From: Halorussus gelatinilyticus
GTDB lineage: Archaea > Halobacteriota > Halobacteria > Halobacteriales > Haladaptataceae
Reading direction: 5' to 3'
Assembly (NCBI RefSeq): GCF_023238445.1
Contig: NZ_CP096658.1
Coordinates: forward strand, 2,852,001 to 2,916,000
Length of the DNA: 64,000 nucleotides
Below, piece by piece: positions 1-8,337 of this stretch. The position numbers and the translations under genes were made by a program. Position 1 is the first letter of the stretch. Every line of letters starts with the position of its first letter. A model generated the notes under the pieces. That model was not told where the DNA came from. It saw only the letters and a program-made list of their open reading frames with translations, and did no database searches.

Positions 1-1
1 G

Positions 2-526
2 TCGAGTCGCGGCGACGCCCGCCGGATGATGGGCGACATGCTCCGCGAGGCCGGACTCGAAGAGGAGCGCGAAGAGGAGGTTCTCGCGGCGCTGGACATC
101 GGGACGATGCCGGTCCGGAACATCATGGTGGACCGCGAGGACATCGTCCCGCTCTCGACTACGAACGCGCCCGAGGAGAACCTCCGACTCGTCCGCGAGC
201 GCCCTCACACCCGGTTCCCGCTGGTCGGCGAGGCGCTGGAGGACTTCCGCGGCATCGTCTACACGCCGCCGCTGATAGGCAGGGGCACCGACCTCGTGGA
301 GGGGTCGCTGACGTGGGAGGAGGTCGCGGCCGAACCGCTCACGGTGGACGCGGACATCGCGGTCAGCGAACTCGTGGACCGATTTCAGGAGGAGCGACAC
401 GAACTCGCGCTGGTCATCGACGACGGGGAGGTCGTCGGGATGGTCACCGCGACCGACGCCTTCGAGGCGATGATGGGCGAACTCGAAGACCCCTTCGACG
501 ACGAGACGGCCGACGCGACGGTCTGA
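2..526 (+). CDS. CBS-pair domain protein, C-terminal part (CorC/CNNM family), cut by window edge
   Basis: The frame is open to the left edge, so the N-terminus lies outside the window. The visible 174 residues match the cytoplasmic tail of CNNM/CorC-type proteins. The segment PVRNIMVDREDIVPL is the usual start of the first CBS motif, and a second CBS motif follows (ELALVIDDGEVVGMVTATD). The missing part would normally be a DUF21 membrane domain. Family members bind adenine nucleotides through the CBS pair and are linked to Mg2+ or Co2+ efflux and membrane integrity. The tail ends in acidic residues, as expected for a haloarchaeon. An ATG at 26 exists but cuts into the conserved linker, so it is unlikely to be the true start. 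Confidence 0.8.
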   Translation, partial: SSRGDARRMMGDMLREAGLEEEREEEVLAALDIGTMPVRNIMVDREDIVPLSTTNAPEENLRLVRERPHTRFPLVGEALEDFRGIVYTPPLIGRGTDLVEGSLTWEEVAAEPLTVDADIAVSELVDRFQEERHELALVIDDGEVVGMVTATDAFEAMMGELEDPFDDETADATV

Positions 527-563
527 GGGGGGATCCCTACGAGTCGCCGCGCTTCCGGCGCGG

Positions 564-1349
564 TCAGCCCTGCACCGTGCCGGTGGCGAGGTCCTTCAGC
601 TTTCCTTCGACCGTGTAACTTGGCGTCTCGACCTCGATGGTCGAGTCCGGGCCGACCTCGTGGAACTTGAGGTGGAGTTCGTAGCTCCCGGCGTCGGAGA
701 TGTCGGTCGATTCGACCTGTCCGCTCGGTCGGTGGCGCGCCCACGCGTTCTCGCCGGCGAGCGAGGTCGCGGTTTCGCCGCTGATGACCCAGCTCTTGGG
801 CTTGCTGGTCACGTTGTTTCCCCGCATCGGGTAACCCTTCTTGTGCCACTTCCAGAACCCCTCGTCGATGACGTAGACGTTCTTATAGCCCGCGTTGATG
901 AGTTGCGAGGCGCGAATCGACGAGAGGTGGTGAGGACAGCCACAGTAACAGACGATGCGGTCGTCCTTGGGCCAGTCCATTACCGGATCGGCGTCGGCGC
1001 GTCGCTTCTTGGAGGCCTGACTCAGGACCGCACCGTAGATGTGGGACTCCTTGTAGGACTTCTTCCCGCGGGCGTCCGCGAAGCGGGCCTCCCCACGCTT
1101 GTACCAGTAGTGGGCCACGTCGATGGGTGCCAGCGGCACCTCCACGCCGTTCTCCTTCACGGTGCCGAACGACGAGGTGTCGATGCTCCGCTCGGTCGGT
1201 TTGTCGTCGAACGCGGGCGGGTAGCCGTCCGTGTCACCGTCGGTCGGCGTCACCGACAGTTTCGCGCCGCTTCCGCCGCCGCCTCCGAGACACCCGGCAG
1301 TCACCGAGAGCGACGCCACGCTGCTCGCCAAGAACGTTCTTCGTTTCAT
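564..1349 (-). CDS. rhodanese-domain lipoprotein (Tat-exported)
   Basis: 261 aa. The N-terminus MKRRTFLASS carries twin arginines, a hydrophobic stretch and a lipobox ending in Cys20, so it is probably a Tat-exported lipoprotein facing the outside. A Gly-rich linker follows, then a rhodanese-like fold from about residue 70 to 180 (FADARGKKSYKESHIYGA; active loop VCYCGCPHHL near 134-141, with the catalytic Cys probably C136). The loop has three cysteines and two histidines, more than a standard sulfurtransferase loop, which might bind metal. The last 80 residues are a beta-rich extension of unknown role. Substrate unknown; sulfur transfer is inferred from the family only. Confidence 0.8.
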   Translation of the reverse strand: MKRRTFLASSVASLSVTAGCLGGGGGSGAKLSVTPTDGDTDGYPPAFDDKPTERSIDTSSFGTVKENGVEVPLAPIDVAHYWYKRGEARFADARGKKSYKESHIYGAVLSQASKKRRADADPVMDWPKDDRIVCYCGCPHHLSSIRASQLINAGYKNVYVIDEGFWKWHKKGYPMRGNNVTSKPKSWVISGETATSLAGENAWARHRPSGQVESTDISDAGSYELHLKFHEVGPDSTIEVETPSYTVEGKLKDLATGTVQG

Positions 1350-1478
1350 CTATGGGTACTATTAGCAAATGACGCGATATTAATTTTACCGTATTCAGAT
1401 ACTGAGTTAGCGCGCGGAAAATTAGCGCGGCGCGGGAGCGAACGCATCCCGACCGGAGCGCGGCGGTTCGCGCGCCGG

Positions 1479-2009
1479 CTACTCGACCGAAATCGACCGG
1501 TCGCAGACGTCCCGGAACCGGCCGAACGTCTCGTCGGTGACCGCCTCCCGGACGGTGCAGTAGGCACCGCAGGCTTCCTTCCGGCGGACGTTCGAGACCA
1601 TCGAGTCGAACAGTCGGAAGACCTGCTCTTCCCGACCGTACATCAACAGGACGTTCACGTTGTCCACGACGACCCAACCGCCGCGCATGACGTACTCCAT
1701 CGCCTTCGAGAGGCGGATGCTGATGCCGGTCAGGTCGCTGGGGTCCACCGGGTCGGTCGTCCAGAGCGGCCCGTCGTACTCGGTCGGCGACCCCGTGACC
1801 GGGACGACGCCGACCTTCTGGGGGTCGCCGCCGCGGCGTTCGACCAGCGACTCGACCTTGCCGGGCGCGGCGGTGGCCGAGACGACCAGCAGATTCTCGA
1901 ACGCGTCGTCCGGCAGGGCGTTCAGCGGCGACCCCATCGAGGGCACCGACACGAGCGCCTGCTCGCCGGGGTCGAGCGAGAACGCCGGGCCGTCAGTCGT
2001 CTCCGGCAC
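1479..2009 (-). CDS. RecA/KaiC-like haloarchaeal protein (DUF7504-type)
   Basis: 176 aa soluble protein. It has the look of a degenerate RecA-fold protein: strand FENLLVVSATAAPGK early, then a Walker-B-like strand WVVVDNVNVLLMY near residues 113-125, but no clear Walker A P-loop. Similar haloarchaeal proteins sit beside sensory or signalling genes. The ATG at 2009 overlaps the 3' end of the upstream gene by 17 bp, so the two are almost certainly co-transcribed. A second protein of the same type is encoded at 41957-42769. Function not known. Confidence 0.65.
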   Translation of the reverse strand: MPETTDGPAFSLDPGEQALVSVPSMGSPLNALPDDAFENLLVVSATAAPGKVESLVERRGGDPQKVGVVPVTGSPTEYDGPLWTTDPVDPSDLTGISIRLSKAMEYVMRGGWVVVDNVNVLLMYGREEQVFRLFDSMVSNVRRKEACGAYCTVREAVTDETFGRFRDVCDRSISVE

Positions 2010-2376
2010 TCTCGAACCCTCCAGTGACGTCGTCGCCGGCCGCGTCGCCTCCGGTCGCGTCGCCGCCGGTCGGCGTCTCCACGTCGCGACCGTCGAGGCG
2101 CACGAACGGGCGGGCGAACTGCCAGATTCCGGCGGCCGCGAAGACGGACGCTGCGAAGTCGAGCAGCGACGAGACCAGCGACATTCCGAGCGGTACCGAC
2201 GCGACGTACGAGAACGTCAGCGTGAGGAACCCGGCGGCCAGCAACAGCAGGCCCCGCGTGTGCGCGACGTTCCGGGCGTAGGCGACGACGGGATAGACGA
2301 GGAGAACGCTGGTGATGACCAGCATCGTCGTCTGAGCGATGAAGACGAACGAGGTGAGGTCGCTCATCGCGTTCAT
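1993..2376 (-). CDS. small integral membrane protein (DUF7521-like)
   Basis: 127 aa with three predicted hydrophobic segments (about residues 8-30, 40-60 and 63-85), then a Gly/Asp-rich acidic tail with a repeated TGGDA pattern. It is the middle gene of a three-gene minus-strand operon: its ATG overlaps the stop of the upstream gene by 4 bp and its 3' end overlaps the RecA-like gene by 17 bp. Tight coupling suggests the three products work together, perhaps as a membrane-tethered sensory module; this is inference. Confidence 0.65.
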   Translation of the reverse strand: MNAMSDLTSFVFIAQTTMLVITSVLLVYPVVAYARNVAHTRGLLLLAAGFLTLTFSYVASVPLGMSLVSSLLDFAASVFAAAGIWQFARPFVRLDGRDVETPTGGDATGGDAAGDDVTGGFESAGDD

Positions 2377-2657
2377 AACTTCCTCCGCTCGGTGAGCAGG
2401 ACGAGGACGTTCGCCGCCCCGACCAACGCGGCGACCGTCGCCACCGCCGACGCCACGAGGTCGTAGACGGGCGGGACGGACACCCCGAGGGCCACGTTCG
2501 CGTTCAGCGCGACGTACGCGAGCAGGATGACCGGGAGCGGACGCAACACCGACCCGAACGGCGCGCCGCGGAACCCGCGGGCCGCGACGACCGCCAGCGG
2601 AAACGTCCCCGCGAGGACGAGCATCGTCGCCAGCGCAAGTATTCGTTCGACTACCAT
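2373..2657 (-). CDS. small integral membrane protein, first gene of operon
   Basis: 94 aa, three hydrophobic segments (ILALATMLVLAGTFPLAVVAA; LPVILLAYVALNANVALG; LVASAVATVAALVGAANVLV), resembling its downstream neighbour in topology. The frame extends further upstream, but ATG 2657 is chosen because a TATA-like TTATTTA lies about 33 bp upstream (near 2691) and the residues before it are not membrane-protein-like. First gene of the 2657-1479 operon. Function unknown. Confidence 0.6.
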   Translation of the reverse strand: MVVERILALATMLVLAGTFPLAVVAARGFRGAPFGSVLRPLPVILLAYVALNANVALGVSVPPVYDLVASAVATVAALVGAANVLVLLTERRKL

Positions 2658-2777
2658 TCGCTCCCGGGTTTTCGCTCCCGAACTAAATAACCCGCCGGTG
2701 CCCGCGTCGCGGGCGAGTAAGACGTGTGATACGACGGACAGAAGAAACATAATCAGCGACTCCGAAGCCGCCGATAG

Positions 2778-3152
2778 ATGGATTCGGAAATCGAGCGATT
2801 GGTTGCGGCACTTCAGGATGCCGTCGGCGACGGCCTGCGCGGTGTCTTCTACGGCGAGTTCCGCGAACGAGACTACGCCGTCGCCTACGCCTCGGAGGCG
2901 GCGCTGGACGGCTACTCGGCCGACCAAATTGGCGACGTCGTAGACGACGTGGCGCTCGAAAAGCTACACAGCGACCGGAAAAGCGAACTCCACGAACCGC
3001 TCGGCGAGTACACCGCCTCGGTCGAAGTGTTCGAGGACGGCGTCAACGTCGTCGTTCTGGAGTACGACGTACCGACCGTCTTCGTCGAGATGGACGGCGA
3101 CGTGACGAACGTCTCGCCCGCGCTCGAAGCGGGTCGAGACGCGCTGGGGTAG
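2778..3152 (+). CDS. conserved haloarchaeal soluble protein
   Basis: 124 aa, acidic, no membrane segment. It starts MDSEIERLVAALQ and contains a segment reading LRGVFYGEFRERDYAVAYAS that suggests a small alpha/beta domain. It is divergent from the 2657-1479 operon across a 120 bp promoter region and ends one base before the convergent acetyltransferase gene. Divergent pairing hints at shared regulation with the RecA-like/membrane operon. Function unknown. Confidence 0.6.
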   Translation: MDSEIERLVAALQDAVGDGLRGVFYGEFRERDYAVAYASEAALDGYSADQIGDVVDDVALEKLHSDRKSELHEPLGEYTASVEVFEDGVNVVVLEYDVPTVFVEMDGDVTNVSPALEAGRDALG

Positions 3153-3153
3153 G

Positions 3154-3696
3154 TTACTCACCGAAGCCCTCGTCCCACTCCTCCTCCAGCACGCCGAAGT
3201 ACCGAATATCGACGTACTCGCCGTCGGTGAACGTCTCGTCACGGTGGAGGCCCTCCTCCTCGAAGCCCAACTTCTCCCAGATGCGCGCGGACGCCGGATT
3301 GGTGGCGAGGACGCGCGCCATCACGCGGTGCATCCGGAGTTCGCGGAACGCGAAGTCGGTCAACAGCCGCGACGCCTCGGTGCCGTACCCCTCGCCGTGG
3401 TACTCCGGGGCGAGCCACAGGCCGACTTCGCAGTGGCCCGCCCGCTGGTTCAGGTCGTGAAGTCCGATGACCCCGGTTATTTCGCCGTCGGCACAGACCG
3501 CGAGGTTCACGTCCTCTTGATTCGAAATCTGCTCCTCGAAGTACTCGCGTTCCTGTTCGGCGTTGATGGGGGAGGCGGTCGTCAGCCCCTCCCGGACCGC
3601 GGGGTCGTTGATGGTGTCGCGCATGAACTCGATGTCGTCCTCCTCGATGGTTCGGAGCGTGACGGACTCGCCCCGGAGGAACACTGCGCCGGGCAT
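3154..3696 (-). CDS. GNAT N-acetyltransferase (RimJ/RimL type)
   Basis: 180 aa. The acetyl-CoA-binding region is visible in GLWLAPEYHGEGYGTEA, followed by ARVLATNPASARIWEKLGF, both typical of RimJ/RimL/SpeG-like GNAT enzymes. It would transfer acetyl from acetyl-CoA to a protein N-terminus or a small amine; the substrate cannot be read. ATG 3696 is chosen because MPGAVFLRGESVTLRTIEEDD is the conserved N-terminus; the longer open frame upstream is low-complexity. Divergent from the alcohol dehydrogenase gene. Confidence 0.85.
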   Translation of the reverse strand: MPGAVFLRGESVTLRTIEEDDIEFMRDTINDPAVREGLTTASPINAEQEREYFEEQISNQEDVNLAVCADGEITGVIGLHDLNQRAGHCEVGLWLAPEYHGEGYGTEASRLLTDFAFRELRMHRVMARVLATNPASARIWEKLGFEEEGLHRDETFTDGEYVDIRYFGVLEEEWDEGFGE

Positions 3697-3817
3697 ACTC
3701 GACGGTATTCGAGGAGGGAGTATAATGGACGGGGGTAGTGTGGTAGATGTTGGCGCAGAAGGCAGATTCCGACTCGGCGCACGAATCGCTTTAGGCCTCC
3801 GCGACGAACGACGAGCC

Positions 3818-4873
3818 ATGCGCACGGCAGTCCTGAGCGAACCGGGAGAGCTCGCGGTCGAGGAGCGCCCGCGACCCGACCCGGCACCCGACGAGGTGCT
3901 GGTCGCGGTCGGCGAGGTCGGCATCTGCGGGTCGGACCTCCACTACTACCAGCACGGTCGAATCGGCGACTACGTGGTCGAAGACCCGCTGATATTGGGT
4001 CACGAGAGCGCGGGCGAGGTGGTCGCGGTCGGCGAGGCGGTCTCGGGCCTCGCGGCGGGCGACCGCGTGGCGCTCGAACCCGGCGTGCCCTGCCGCCGGT
4101 GTGCCCACTGCAAGCGCGGCGAGTACAACCTCTGCCCGGACGTGACGTTCATGGCGACGCCGCCGGACGACGGCGCGTTCGCCGAGTACGTCGCGTGGCC
4201 CGCAGACTTCGCCTACCGACTCCCCGAGTCGGTCTCGGTCCGGGAGGGCGCGCTCTGCGAACCGCTCAGCGTCGGTCTCCACGTCGCGCGCCGCGGGGAA
4301 ATCGGCGTCGGCGACTCCGTGCTGATCACCGGCGCGGGACCCATCGGCCTGCTGGCGATGGAGGCCGCGCGCGCCGCCGGAGCGACCGAAATCGTCGTCT
4401 CCGACGTGGTGGAGGGGAAACTCCGCCGGGCCGAGGAGCGCGGCGCGGACGCGACCATCGACCCGCGCGATGAGGACCTCGGCGAAGCGGTCGCCCGTCA
4501 CACCGCCGGAGAGGGGCGAGGCGGCGACGGCGATGCGGGCGTAGACGTGGTGGTCGAGGCCTCCGGCGCGGAGTCGGCCATCGCGGGGTCGCTCGACGCG
4601 GTGCGGCGCGGGGGCACGGTGGTCTTCGTCGGTCTCGCGGACGAGGCCGAGGTCCCGCTCGACGTGCTGGACGTCGTGGACAACGAACTCGACGTTCGCG
4701 GGTCGTTCCGCTACCGGAACACCTACCCGGCGGCCATCGACCTACTCGCGGACGGCGAGGTGGACGCGGCCGGAATCGTGGACTTCGCGGCCGACCTCGA
4801 CGACGTTGACGAGGCTTTCCGGCGCGCGATGGACCCCGAGACCGTGAAGGGGATGGTGACGATAGAGACGTAG
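3818..4873 (+). CDS. zinc-dependent alcohol/polyol dehydrogenase (sorbitol DH-like)
   Basis: 351 aa, the full length of the medium-chain dehydrogenase family. Catalytic zinc ligands are seen in VGICGSDLHYY and LGHESAGEV; the structural zinc site is a four-Cys cluster (PCRRCAHCKRGEYNLC). The Rossmann motif reads GAGPIGLLAMEAARA, followed by VVSDVVEGK; the Asp suggests NAD(H). Closest in pattern to sorbitol/xylitol/threonine dehydrogenases. Start is ATG 3818, with TTTAGG centred about 25 bp upstream, fitting a leaderless transcript. The substrate is not determined. Confidence 0.85.
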   Translation: MRTAVLSEPGELAVEERPRPDPAPDEVLVAVGEVGICGSDLHYYQHGRIGDYVVEDPLILGHESAGEVVAVGEAVSGLAAGDRVALEPGVPCRRCAHCKRGEYNLCPDVTFMATPPDDGAFAEYVAWPADFAYRLPESVSVREGALCEPLSVGLHVARRGEIGVGDSVLITGAGPIGLLAMEAARAAGATEIVVSDVVEGKLRRAEERGADATIDPRDEDLGEAVARHTAGEGRGGDGDAGVDVVVEASGAESAIAGSLDAVRRGGTVVFVGLADEAEVPLDVLDVVDNELDVRGSFRYRNTYPAAIDLLADGEVDAAGIVDFAADLDDVDEAFRRAMDPETVKGMVTIET

Positions 4874-4886
4874 CAGACCGGGCCGT

Positions 4887-6011
4887 CTACTCGGTACCGT
4901 CGCCGTCTTCGTCGGCCGATGCTTCGTCTCCTGTCGGCCCCGCGTCGCCGACGATGGCCTCCACGTCGGCGTGGTCGTGGAGCAGGTTCCGCATCGTCTC
5001 GACGGTCTCGGCGTCGCGCGTGCGACCGCTCCGCACGATGTCCTCGGCGCGCTCGACGGTCGTCAGCGTGTCCGACTGGACCAGCAGGACCGGCACGCCC
5101 TTCTCTTCCGCCTTGCCGACGACCGCACCCGGCGGCCGGTAGCCGCCGGTCAGGATGAGACACTTCACGCCCGGCGCTTCCAGCGCGACGCGCTGGAGGT
5201 CCGGCCGGTCGCCCCCGGTGATGAGCGCGGCGTCCTTCGTCCGGCGGAGGTGTCGGAGCGCCGAATCGCCCGACATCGCGCCGACGAGAAACCGCTCGAC
5301 GAAGGCGTCGCCGGGCGCGCTGTTCAACTGCTCGGCCGAGAGCTCCTCGGCGAGTCCGTCCACGGTCACGCCGGCCAGTTCCTGCTCGCGGGGGACCACC
5401 CCGAGGACGGGGATGCCCCGGCCTTCGAGGAAGGGGACGACCTCGGTTTCGAGACCGTCGAAGTTGCCCTCCTGCACGGCGTTGAACAGGACGCCGAGCA
5501 GTCGGTCCTCGTCGCCGGCCCGCACGTCCTCGGCCGCGGCCAGCACGTCGTCCACGTCGCCCGCCTGCGAGTACTTCGAGAGGAGCAGGACCTCGGCGTC
5601 GAGCAGGTCGGCGACGTCGGCGTCGGTCAGGCCGACGATGCCGCCGGTGGTGAGTTTCCCGCCGCCCTCGATTACCATCAGGTCCTTGCCCTCGGCCAGA
5701 CTGTCGAAGCTCTCGCGGACCTGCTCGCGGAGTTCGTCGGGGTCCTCGCGGCCCCGGATGGCCTGCTCGATAAACGTCGGCGAGTAGACCACGGGTTCGA
5801 GGTCGTGCATCTCGGCGTCCAAATCGAGGAGTTCGCGCGCGAGCATCGGGTCCTCGTCCAGCGTCTTGCCGACGTTGCTCTGGAGTCGGGTCCCCTTGGG
5901 TTTCATGTAGCCGACCGACAGGCCGCGCTCGGCGGCTATCTTGGCCAGCGCGAGCGCGACCGCGGTCTTGCCTGTGCTCTCTTCGGTCGCGGTGACGAGT
6001 ATCGTTTTCAT
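4887..6011 (-). CDS. BioD-like P-loop/DRTGG protein (phosphotransacetylase-associated family)
   Basis: 374 aa. N-terminal BioD-like GTPase/ATPase domain with P-loop TATEESTGKT (residues 7-16) and VIEGGGKLTTGG; C-terminal DRTGG-like domain from about 215 to 330. This matches the N-terminal regulatory half of long bacterial phosphotransacetylases, here without the catalytic PTA domain. Its ATG overlaps the stop of the ADP-forming acetyl-CoA synthetase gene by 4 bp, so the two form an operon. A regulatory or nucleotide-sensing role in acetyl-CoA/acetate metabolism is inferred from this linkage. The C-terminus is acidic. Confidence 0.8.
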   Translation of the reverse strand: MKTILVTATEESTGKTAVALALAKIAAERGLSVGYMKPKGTRLQSNVGKTLDEDPMLARELLDLDAEMHDLEPVVYSPTFIEQAIRGREDPDELREQVRESFDSLAEGKDLMVIEGGGKLTTGGIVGLTDADVADLLDAEVLLLSKYSQAGDVDDVLAAAEDVRAGDEDRLLGVLFNAVQEGNFDGLETEVVPFLEGRGIPVLGVVPREQELAGVTVDGLAEELSAEQLNSAPGDAFVERFLVGAMSGDSALRHLRRTKDAALITGGDRPDLQRVALEAPGVKCLILTGGYRPPGAVVGKAEEKGVPVLLVQSDTLTTVERAEDIVRSGRTRDAETVETMRNLLHDHADVEAIVGDAGPTGDEASADEDGDGTE

Positions 6012-8119
6012 AGTTTGTCGGTGTCCACGGTCAGTCGCACGTCCACGGCCTGCACGCCGTCGGGTCCCGCGACGAGGGGGTTCACGTCGAGTTCCAGAAT
6101 CGCGGGGAAGTCGGTCACGAGTTGCGAGAGCCGCTGGAGGCTCTCGACGATGGCCTCGCGGTCGGCGGGGTCCCGGCCGCGCGCGCCCCGGAGGAGCGGC
6201 GCGGACCGAATCCCCTCGACCATCTCGGTTGCCTCGCGCTCGCTCACTGGCGCGACGCGGGTCTCGGTGTCCTCCAGAATCTCCACGAAGATGCCCCCGA
6301 GTCCGAACAGCAGCAGGGGACCGAACTGCGGGTCGCGGTTCATCCCGATGATGGTCTCGGTGCCCGAGTCGAGGTCCACCATCTCCTGAACTTGGACGCC
6401 CAGAATCTCGGCGTCGGGCTGGTAGTTCCGGGCGCGGGTCACGAGGTCCTCGTAGGCGTCGTACACGTCTTCGGGTTCGACGCCGACCTTCACGCCGCCG
6501 ATGTCGGACTTGTGGAGGATGTCGGGGCTGACTATCTTCATCACGACGCTCCCCTCGATGTCTTGGGCGGCCGAAACCGCGTCCTCGGGGTCCTCGGCGA
6601 TGGTGCCCTCCGGCGTCGGGATGCCGTAGGCGTCGAGCAGGTCCATCGCTTCGACGCCGAGGCGGTTGTCACCGCGCTCGTCGGCGCGCTCCAGAATCTC
6701 TCGGGCGCGCTCGCGGTCCACGTCGAACTGCTCGGGGGCCTCGTAGTCGCGCTGGCTGATGGTCCGGTAGCGCGAGAGCGCGTCGAGGCTCCGGACCGCG
6801 CGCGCCGGGTCGAAGTAGTTCGGGATGCCGCCCTCGCGCAGTTTCACCTTGGCCGACTCGGTGCGCTCGCCGCCCATCAGCACCGAGGCGACCGGCTTGC
6901 CGTGTTCGGCCTGCAGGTCGGTGATGACCTCGGCGAGGTCGTCGAAGTCGATGACCGCGGTCGGGGCCGAGAGGACCACCGCACAGCCGACGTTCTCGTC
7001 GGCCAGCGCGATGTCCAGCGCCTCCTCGAACCGCTCGATGTCGGCGTCGCCGATGGCGTCGATGGGGTTGTAGATGTTCGCCTCCTCGGGCATCGCCTCC
7101 GAGAGTTCGGCCAGAGTCTCGTCGGTGAACGACGCCAGCGAGAGGTTCGAGTCGCCCACCGCGTCGGTGGTCATGACGCCGGGACCGCCGGCGTTCGTCA
7201 CGATGGCAACGTCGTCGGAGTCGGGGACGGGCTGGCCGGACAGAATCTGGGCGAAGTCGAACAGCTCTTGGACGTTCTCGACGCGCAGGACGCCGGCCTG
7301 CTCCAGTCCGGCCTCGTAGGCCTGCTCGCTCCCCGCGAGCGTGCCGGTGTGCGACGAGACCGCCTGCGCTCCGGCCTCGGTCCGACCCGACTTGACCATC
7401 ACGATGGGCGTGTCGTCGGTCGTCTCGCGCGCGGCGTCGATGAACTCCCCGCCGTTCTCGACGCCCTCCAAGTAGCCCAGAATGACGTCGGTGTCGGGGT
7501 CGTCGCCCCACGCGTCCACGAAGTCGGTCTCGTCCAACACGGCCTTGTTGCCGAGCGAGACCACGTCCTTGAAGCCGATGCCCTCGTCGTTGGCCCAGTC
7601 GAGGACCGCGGTGATGAACGCGCCCGACTGACTCATGAAGGAGATGGAGCCGGCGAGCGCGTTCTCGGGGCCGAACGTCGCGTTCAGGCCCGAGGGCGTA
7701 CTCATCACGCCGAGGCTGTTCGGACCGACGAGGTTCAGGTCGTACTGTCGAGCGACCTCGGTCAGTTCCTGCTCGCGGCTCGCGCCCTCGCTCCCGGTCT
7801 CGCCGAACCCGGCCGTGATGACCACCACGTTCCGGACGCCGGCCTCGCCGCACTGCCGGACCGCATCGACCGCGATTTTGGGCGGCACGACGACGATAGC
7901 GAGGTGCAGTTCGCCCGGTACGGAGTCCACGTCGGGGTAGCAGTCCAACCCCAGCACGTCGTCGTAGTTGGGGTTCACCGGAACCGTCTCGCCCGCGAAG
8001 TCGTCCTGCAAGTTCCGCGTAATCGCTCGACCGATGGACCCGTCGCTCTCGGTCGCGCCGATTACGGCGACTCGCTCGGGCGCGAACAGTCCCGACAACC
8101 CGCCTGTGTTCTCGTCCAC
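6008..8119 (-). CDS. acd: acetate--CoA ligase (ADP-forming), fused alpha-beta subunits
   Basis: 703 aa. Interconverts acetyl-CoA + ADP + Pi and acetate + CoA + ATP, the standard haloarchaeal route to acetate. Visible parts: CoA-binding domain (VAVIGATESDGSIGRAITRNL region), ligase-CoA domain with the phosphorylated His in VSSHTGTLAGSEQ, and a C-terminal ATP-grasp domain with a second His in DILHKSDIGGV. The GTG at 8119 is chosen because a TTTTAAGC box lies about 28 bp upstream, typical of leaderless haloarchaeal transcripts; longer in-frame starts would lie upstream of that box. Overlaps the DRTGG gene by 4 bp. Confidence 0.9.
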   Translation of the reverse strand: MDENTGGLSGLFAPERVAVIGATESDGSIGRAITRNLQDDFAGETVPVNPNYDDVLGLDCYPDVDSVPGELHLAIVVVPPKIAVDAVRQCGEAGVRNVVVITAGFGETGSEGASREQELTEVARQYDLNLVGPNSLGVMSTPSGLNATFGPENALAGSISFMSQSGAFITAVLDWANDEGIGFKDVVSLGNKAVLDETDFVDAWGDDPDTDVILGYLEGVENGGEFIDAARETTDDTPIVMVKSGRTEAGAQAVSSHTGTLAGSEQAYEAGLEQAGVLRVENVQELFDFAQILSGQPVPDSDDVAIVTNAGGPGVMTTDAVGDSNLSLASFTDETLAELSEAMPEEANIYNPIDAIGDADIERFEEALDIALADENVGCAVVLSAPTAVIDFDDLAEVITDLQAEHGKPVASVLMGGERTESAKVKLREGGIPNYFDPARAVRSLDALSRYRTISQRDYEAPEQFDVDRERAREILERADERGDNRLGVEAMDLLDAYGIPTPEGTIAEDPEDAVSAAQDIEGSVVMKIVSPDILHKSDIGGVKVGVEPEDVYDAYEDLVTRARNYQPDAEILGVQVQEMVDLDSGTETIIGMNRDPQFGPLLLFGLGGIFVEILEDTETRVAPVSEREATEMVEGIRSAPLLRGARGRDPADREAIVESLQRLSQLVTDFPAILELDVNPLVAGPDGVQAVDVRLTVDTDKL

Positions 8120-8141
8120 GCCCGAAACTTGGCCCGATTCG

Positions 8142-8150
8142 CGCTTAAAA
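8142..8150 (-). promoter_or_regulatory. TATA-like box for acd
   Basis: TTTTAAGCG on the minus strand, centred about 28 bp upstream of the GTG at 8119. The spacing fits a leaderless transcript and decides the start codon. Confidence 0.55.
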
Positions 8151-8302
8151 GTAGTGTCCGGTTTCGGAGCGCCGGGAATCGGGTCGCACAATCGCGTCCT
8201 ACGCTCGCACAATCGTCGCCATCCGACCGAAAAGCTCGATTATTTACTCGCATCCGAAATCAAAAATCCGGAGTACAGGCCCCGAGGGGCGCGTAAATGG
8301 TG

Positions 8303-8312
8303 CATAATTATA
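8303..8312 (+). promoter_or_regulatory. TATA-like box for pckA
   Basis: ATAATTATAC in a GC-rich context, centred about 30 bp upstream of the ATG at 8338. Fits a leaderless transcript. Confidence 0.6.
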
Positions 8313-8337
8313 CGTCCGGGTACGCTGTTTTCACTCG

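Noticed and set aside
660-2027. 455-aa plus-strand open frame
   Set aside because: Covers the antisense of the rhodanese and RecA-like genes; Arg/Val/Gly-rich, no family motif. It is an open antisense frame typical of high-GC DNA.
6122-8296. 724-aa plus-strand open frame antisense to acd
   Set aside because: Composition His/Arg/Val-rich and lacking motifs, while the minus strand encodes a complete ADP-forming acetyl-CoA synthetase.
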